Shown here: one piece after another, positions 60,616 through 64,000 of the stretch
Layout: every line of letters begins with the position of its first letter
How positions within the stretch are numbered: the first letter of the stretch is position 1
From: Mycolicibacterium sp. P9-64
Lineage (GTDB): Bacteria > Actinomycetota > Actinomycetes > Mycobacteriales > Mycobacteriaceae
Reading direction: 5' to 3'
Assembly: GCF_008329605.1 (NCBI RefSeq)
Contig: NZ_NPKO01000010.1
Coordinates: forward strand, 1-64,000
DNA: 64,000 nt
The notes under the pieces: generated by a model
The model's database searches: none
What the model was told of the DNA's origin: nothing
Seen by the model: only the letters and a program-made list of their open reading frames with translations
Program-made: the position numbers and the translations under genes

Positions 60616-62115
60616 GTGAGCGAGCGTGATGACGCCCTGCGAAGGCAGCTCGGCTGGACCGGGCCCGAGGAATCCGACTACGAACCGCCAGCACCCGTCG
60701 AGCCGACCTTCTCCCGGGCACCCACGCCGCTGCCGTCCCGGCCGCCCGTCGATTTCGTTCCTGCCGATGCCGCTCCGCCGCCCGACGAGCCGCCAGCACC
60801 GGAACCCGTCGCTCCCGATCCCACCGCGCACACGACCCGCGAGCTGGACCGCCCGCCAGGAGGCTTCTCACCGCCGCCCCGCTACGGACCGTACGACACG
60901 GGTCAGTTCGGCGGCCTCCTCCGGCAGCAGAACCCGCCTCAACCACCGAGTCCTCCGCAACCGCAGGGGCCACCGCAACAGGCGGGACCTCCGCCGGCGC
61001 CCAACCCTCCGCAGTGGGGACAACAGCAACAGCCGCCCGGTTGGCAATTGCCGCGAGCGCCGCGGCCACCTGCGCCGCCCAATTCCCCGACCCCGCCGCC
61101 TGCCTCCTGGCCTGCGCAGCAATACCCACCCGACCCACGCCAGGCTCCGCCGCAACCGCCCGGGTCCTACGCGGACCGGATCAGACGCGACGAGCTCGTC
61201 CCTGCCAAACCGCGCCCGCCGTCGCGCGGCTGGCGCCTGGTGCTGTACCGGCTCACGTTCGGGACGGTCAACCTGGGCCAGTCCGCTGAGGAGCTACGGC
61301 AGGCCGAATCGGAGGCCCGGATCAAGTCGGTGCTGCGGGGCCACTACAAGATCGGCGTGATGGGCAAGGGTGGGGTCGGCAAGACGACGGTGTCCGCGAG
61401 CATCGGGTCGATCTTCGCCGAGCTGCGCCAGGACGACCGCGTGGTCGCCATCGACGCGGACACGGCGTTCGGCAAGCTCGGCAGCCGCGTCGACCCGAAT
61501 GCGACGGGTTCGTACTGGGAGCTCGCAGGCGATCAGCACCTCGAGACGTTCGCCGACATGCGTAGCCGGGTGGGGAACAACGCCGCGGGTCTGTTCGTGT
61601 TGGCCGGTGAAGCCAGTCCCGCCCGTAGGCGCGTGCTCGACCCCGCCATCTACCGGGAAGCCACGGCACGTCTGGACCGCCACTTCACGATCTCGATCGT
61701 CGACTGCAGCTCGACGATGGACACGCCAGTGACCCAGGAGGTGTTGCGGGATCTGGACGCCCTGGTCGTGGTCTCGTCACCCTGGGTCGACGGCGCCGCG
61801 GCCGCCGGTCAGACGATGGACTGGTTGGCCAACCGCGGCCTGACCGGGCTCTTGCAGCGCACCGTCGTCGTGCTCAACGACTCGGATGGGCACGCCGACA
61901 AGCGGACCCGGTCCATCCTGGCTCAACAGTTCGCCGGCCAGGGCCAGGCCGTGGTGGAGGTTCCGTTCGACGGTCACCTTCGGACCGGACGGGTCATCGA
62001 GCGCACCACCGAGATGTCGCCGGCGACCCGACGCAAGTTCATCGAGGTGGCCGCGGCGCTGGCCGAGCACTTCCCGACCAACGACGATCGCGAACGCACC
62101 CGCGACCGGTTTTAG
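60616..62115 (+). CDS. EspI-like proline-rich MinD/ParA ATPase
   Basis: A 499-residue protein starting with GTG at 60616, nine bases after AAGGAG; an in-frame TTG at 60553 would add 21 residues but has no such site. Residues about 15-195 are strongly rich in Pro, Gln and Ala. Then RGWRLVLYRLTFGTVNLG leads into a MinD/ParA domain with Walker A KGGVGKT at 251-257. The linker and ATPase resemble EspI at 46829-48241, so the two are paralogues. In M. tuberculosis a related gene (Rv3860) lies near whiB6 as I recall. It is convergent with the XRE gene, ending three bases apart. Confidence 0.82.
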   Translation: MSERDDALRRQLGWTGPEESDYEPPAPVEPTFSRAPTPLPSRPPVDFVPADAAPPPDEPPAPEPVAPDPTAHTTRELDRPPGGFSPPPRYGPYDTGQFGGLLRQQNPPQPPSPPQPQGPPQQAGPPPAPNPPQWGQQQQPPGWQLPRAPRPPAPPNSPTPPPASWPAQQYPPDPRQAPPQPPGSYADRIRRDELVPAKPRPPSRGWRLVLYRLTFGTVNLGQSAEELRQAESEARIKSVLRGHYKIGVMGKGGVGKTTVSASIGSIFAELRQDDRVVAIDADTAFGKLGSRVDPNATGSYWELAGDQHLETFADMRSRVGNNAAGLFVLAGEASPARRRVLDPAIYREATARLDRHFTISIVDCSSTMDTPVTQEVLRDLDALVVVSSPWVDGAAAAGQTMDWLANRGLTGLLQRTVVVLNDSDGHADKRTRSILAQQFAGQGQAVVEVPFDGHLRTGRVIERTTEMSPATRRKFIEVAAALAEHFPTNDDRERTRDRF

Positions 62116-62118
62116 CGT

Positions 62119-62868
62119 TCAGCGCCAATCGATCTGGCTGATCACTGACTCGATCAGCTCCGCCGCGGCGGCGTCCACCGGCTGGCCCGCTTCCGCCGCG
62201 ACGATCGCATCCTCGGACACCCCTGCCGCCTGCGCGGTCTCGCTGATGGTGAGGTTGGCCCGGCGCCGTGCCGCGTAGAGCCGCTGCCCGAGCGTCGCCG
62301 TCGGAGCCGACGCGCTGAGCAGGGTCAGCTCGTCGATCTGGCGGCGCACCGTGCTGAGCGCCTTCAGAAGCGGGGGAGTGAGGCGGCCGATTCGCGCCGC
62401 GCGCGCCGCCACTGCCTCGAGTTGTCGAAGGTCGGTGAGGATCGCGGTGACCCTGGGGGTGAAGGCCGGATCGTCGACCGGGGGTAGTGAACCGATGGTG
62501 TCGCCGAGGGTGTTGACGGCGGCCTCGACTGCCTGGGCGATCAACGAGCCCTCGTCACTGCCGGCCGGTGGTCCGGCGGGCTCCGCAGGTGCGACGGAGC
62601 CACCCCGCCTGATCCGCGCGATCGCGCCCGGTGGCCACTGCAGAATTTCTTCGAGCTTGGTCCGCGTCCGTTCTCGCGGCCAGCTGCGGCCCTTCTCGAA
62701 CGCGATCAGCGCACCAGCGTTGATGATGCCGTCGGCCGCCAGGCTGCGCTGGCTGATGTCGAGCTCGCGGCGCCGCGCCGCAGCGGCGGCACCCGCGCGC
62801 ACCATTCCCGGATCTACCTCGGAGTAGGCATCTTCGGCATCGGCAGTGGTGTCGACGCTGATCAACAT
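62119..62868 (-). CDS. XRE-type helix-turn-helix regulator with two HTH regions
   Basis: A 249-residue protein with a helix-turn-helix at each end. The first, about residues 25-80, has RRRELDISQRSLAADGIINAGA and the EKGRSWPRERT positions typical of XRE proteins. The second, in the last 60 residues, reads GQRLYAARRRANLTISETAQ. The middle is helical. ATG at 62868 is immediately after AGGAGGGG; the adjacent TTG at 62865 has better spacing and could be the true start. It is divergent from whiB6. I do not know its targets; the place suggests control of whiB6 or ESX-1. Confidence 0.78.
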   Translation of the reverse strand: MLISVDTTADAEDAYSEVDPGMVRAGAAAAARRRELDISQRSLAADGIINAGALIAFEKGRSWPRERTRTKLEEILQWPPGAIARIRRGGSVAPAEPAGPPAGSDEGSLIAQAVEAAVNTLGDTIGSLPPVDDPAFTPRVTAILTDLRQLEAVAARAARIGRLTPPLLKALSTVRRQIDELTLLSASAPTATLGQRLYAARRRANLTISETAQAAGVSEDAIVAAEAGQPVDAAAAELIESVISQIDWR

Positions 62869-63154
62869 CCCCTCCTGCCCAAGTGTTGCACCCTGATGTT
62901 CGTGTCTACATTAGCCGGATTTTGCGTCGATGCTAACCGTTGCGTGTATCTCGTTTGAACCGTGTCACGTTCATTCTTGCAGATCCCCGGGCTTGCGATG
63001 GGCATCGCTACCCGCAGATCAGCAGCGATTTTTTGACCGCATCGGCGCCGCCGATCTTCGCTTCGGTTGTAACTGTTGCGACGCTACAGTTCTTCACGTA
63101 CATTCGAGCCATCGCGCCCAGCACGACTGTGGCGCTCGGATGAAGGAGCAAGAC
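62869..63154. promoter_or_regulatory. Divergent gap between the XRE regulator and whiB6
   Basis: 286 bases without a supported gene. It is richer in A and T than the neighbours. The AAGGAG at 63143-63148 is the whiB6 ribosome binding site, six bases before the ATG. Both promoters must be here. The whiB6 frame stays open back to 62930, which is discussed under rejected items. Confidence 0.5.
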
Positions 63155-63445
63155 ATGACCGCATTGGGTTGGGACGGGCTGCCAATAGGCGAGTGCACCC
63201 GCAATCCCGAGCGCTGGACGACCGTGGCCGACGAAGAGGCCAAGGCCATCTGCCGCCAGTGCCCACGTCGGTGGGCGTGCGCCCGCGAGGCAGTCGAACT
63301 GCCGAGGGCCGAAGGGCTGTGGGCAGGCGTCGTCATCCCCGAGGCAGGTCGTGGGCGGACGTTCGCGCTCCGACAGCTGCGGTCGTTGGCCGAACGAAAC
63401 GGCTACACCGTCCGCGCCAGGCGGCTCTTCCTGGAATCGGCCTGA
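63155..63445 (+). CDS. whiB6: WhiB6-type iron-sulfur transcriptional regulator
   Basis: A 96-residue WhiB protein. Four cysteines, Cys14, Cys33, Cys36 and Cys42 (CRQCPRRWAC holds the last three), would bind a [4Fe-4S] cluster. The turn motif AEGLWAGVVIPE and the basic C-terminal QLRSLAERNGY match M. tuberculosis WhiB6 closely. WhiB6 responds to redox change and nitric oxide and controls ESX-1 genes. The ATG at 63155 is chosen because AAGGAG lies six bases upstream. The M. tuberculosis protein is about 20 residues longer at the N-terminus. Its place beside ESX-1 is conserved. Confidence 0.92.
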   Translation: MTALGWDGLPIGECTRNPERWTTVADEEAKAICRQCPRRWACAREAVELPRAEGLWAGVVIPEAGRGRTFALRQLRSLAERNGYTVRARRLFLESA

Positions 63446-63619
63446 CGGCTCGCATCGCTGCCGATCGAGGGGACGGCAGCGCTGCGAGCGCAACGGAATA
63501 GTCGGGCGCCGCTCGTGGTTGGGATGGTTCGACGGTGTCGAGCAATGCCCCGGGTACCACCCCAGAACAGTTGCTTCGTGCGACCACATGCCGAGAGGCG
63601 CACTGCCGGCACCGTCACC

Positions 63620-63653
63620 CGAGCCGTCGACGCACAATCGCGTCGACGGCTCG
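63620..63653 (+). terminator. Strong hairpin downstream of whiB6
   Basis: A perfect 14-base stem, CGAGCCGTCGACGC at 63620-63633 and its reverse complement at 63640-63653, closes a 6-base loop. It is followed by CTTCATTTCC, only weakly T-rich. It is the strongest hairpin noticed in the window and probably ends the whiB6 transcript, although it stands about 175 bases after the stop codon. Confidence 0.65.
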
Positions 63654-63742
63654 CTTCATTTCCCCGCATCGCGTATCCACAGGCCGAATCCCCTCGTGGA
63701 TGAATGTGCATCGGTGTCGGACTCCGGTCCTAGCGTGACGCC

Positions 63743-64000
63743 ATGACGTACTGGATCAACACCGTCAGCCGCGGCCACGTGCTACGCGGCGTGGCAGGCG
63801 GTTTCACGCAGGCCAACCACGGCAAACCACACATGTTGCGACGGATGGCGCGGGGCGACTGGATCATCTTCTACTCGCCCAAGACCGACTATCCCGACGG
63901 TGCACCGCTGCAAGCGTTCACCGCGATCGGGCAGGTCACCGACGACGAGGTCTACCAAGTCGACATGGACCCGCAGTTCCAGCCGTGGCGGCGCGGGGTC
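63743..64000 (+). CDS. EVE domain protein, N-terminal fragment
   Basis: The first 86 codons of a gene that leaves the window. It opens MTYWINTVSRGHVLRG and continues with GDWIIFYSPKTDYPDG and FTAIGQVTDDEVYQVD, the pattern of EVE (PUA-like) proteins. This family binds modified bases in DNA or RNA. ATG at 63743 is the only start compatible with the fold. It is separated from whiB6 by 297 bases that hold the hairpin. Confidence 0.85.
   Translation, partial: MTYWINTVSRGHVLRGVAGGFTQANHGKPHMLRRMARGDWIIFYSPKTDYPDGAPLQAFTAIGQVTDDEVYQVDMDPQFQPWRRGV

Noticed and set aside
62930..63154. N-terminal extension of WhiB6 by 75 residues containing extra cysteines
   Set aside because: The frame is open, but AAGGAG six bases before the ATG at 63155 and the usual WhiB length point to the short form. 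Open frames are frequent by chance in such GC-rich DNA.

Overview
The window is high-GC actinobacterial DNA from a mycobacterium, most likely a fast-growing environmental species (Mycolicibacterium type). The evidence is a full ESX-1 type VII secretion locus with PE, PPE and WXG100 genes, a 4134-residue Pks12-type mycoketide synthase, a WhiB6-type regulator, and a block collinear with M. tuberculosis Rv0144-Rv0158. Species and gene-number parallels come from memory of these families, not from a search.

Layout. 1-0.7 kb: the tail of pntB and a TetR regulator. 0.8-7.2 kb: an acyl-CoA dehydrogenase behind a repeat-rich control region, a LysR regulator with an MFS exporter, a membrane protein with a degenerate GGDEF domain, and a two-component system. 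7.4-22.3 kb: the bimodular, fully reducing PKS pks12, followed by an Rv2047c-like SDR/phosphohistidine-domain fusion. 22.4-31.3 kb: fadE2 and the tyrosine phosphatase ptpB, two small genes, an oxidoreductase operon (aldehyde dehydrogenase, SDR, quinone oxidoreductase) behind a perfect palindrome, a SAM methyltransferase and two divergent TetR genes. 31.4-34.5 kb: a FUSC-type membrane protein and a pirin. 34.5-40.4 kb: a complete fructose phosphotransferase system (ptsI divergent from fruR-fruK-fruA-ptsH). 40.6-59.8 kb: ESX-1 as two convergent arms, mycP-eccE-espB-espL (+) against espF-espG-espH-eccA-eccB-eccCa-eccCb-PE35-PPE68-esxB-esxA-espI-eccD (-). 60-64 kb: an EspI paralogue, an XRE regulator, whiB6 and the start of an EVE-domain gene.

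How the genes work together. EccB, EccC (split into Ca and Cb), EccD and EccE form the membrane channel, EccA and EspG handle substrates in the cytosol, MycP is the membrane-bound protease, and EsxA/EsxB, PE35/PPE68, EspB and EspF are probable substrates. WhiB6 and the XRE protein flank the locus as likely regulators. The two AT domains of Pks12 carry opposite specificity motifs (methylmalonyl, then malonyl), as expected for a chain with a methyl branch on every second unit. The fru cluster holds every protein needed to import fructose as fructose-1-phosphate and phosphorylate it again.

No wholly new multigene system could be demonstrated. The features most worth following are the SDR/phosphohistidine fusion that lacks an ATP-grasp domain, the ESX-1 variant (no espE, espJ or espK at their usual places, EsxB with Leu instead of Trp in WXG, a second EspI-like ATPase), and several clean palindromes that look like operators.
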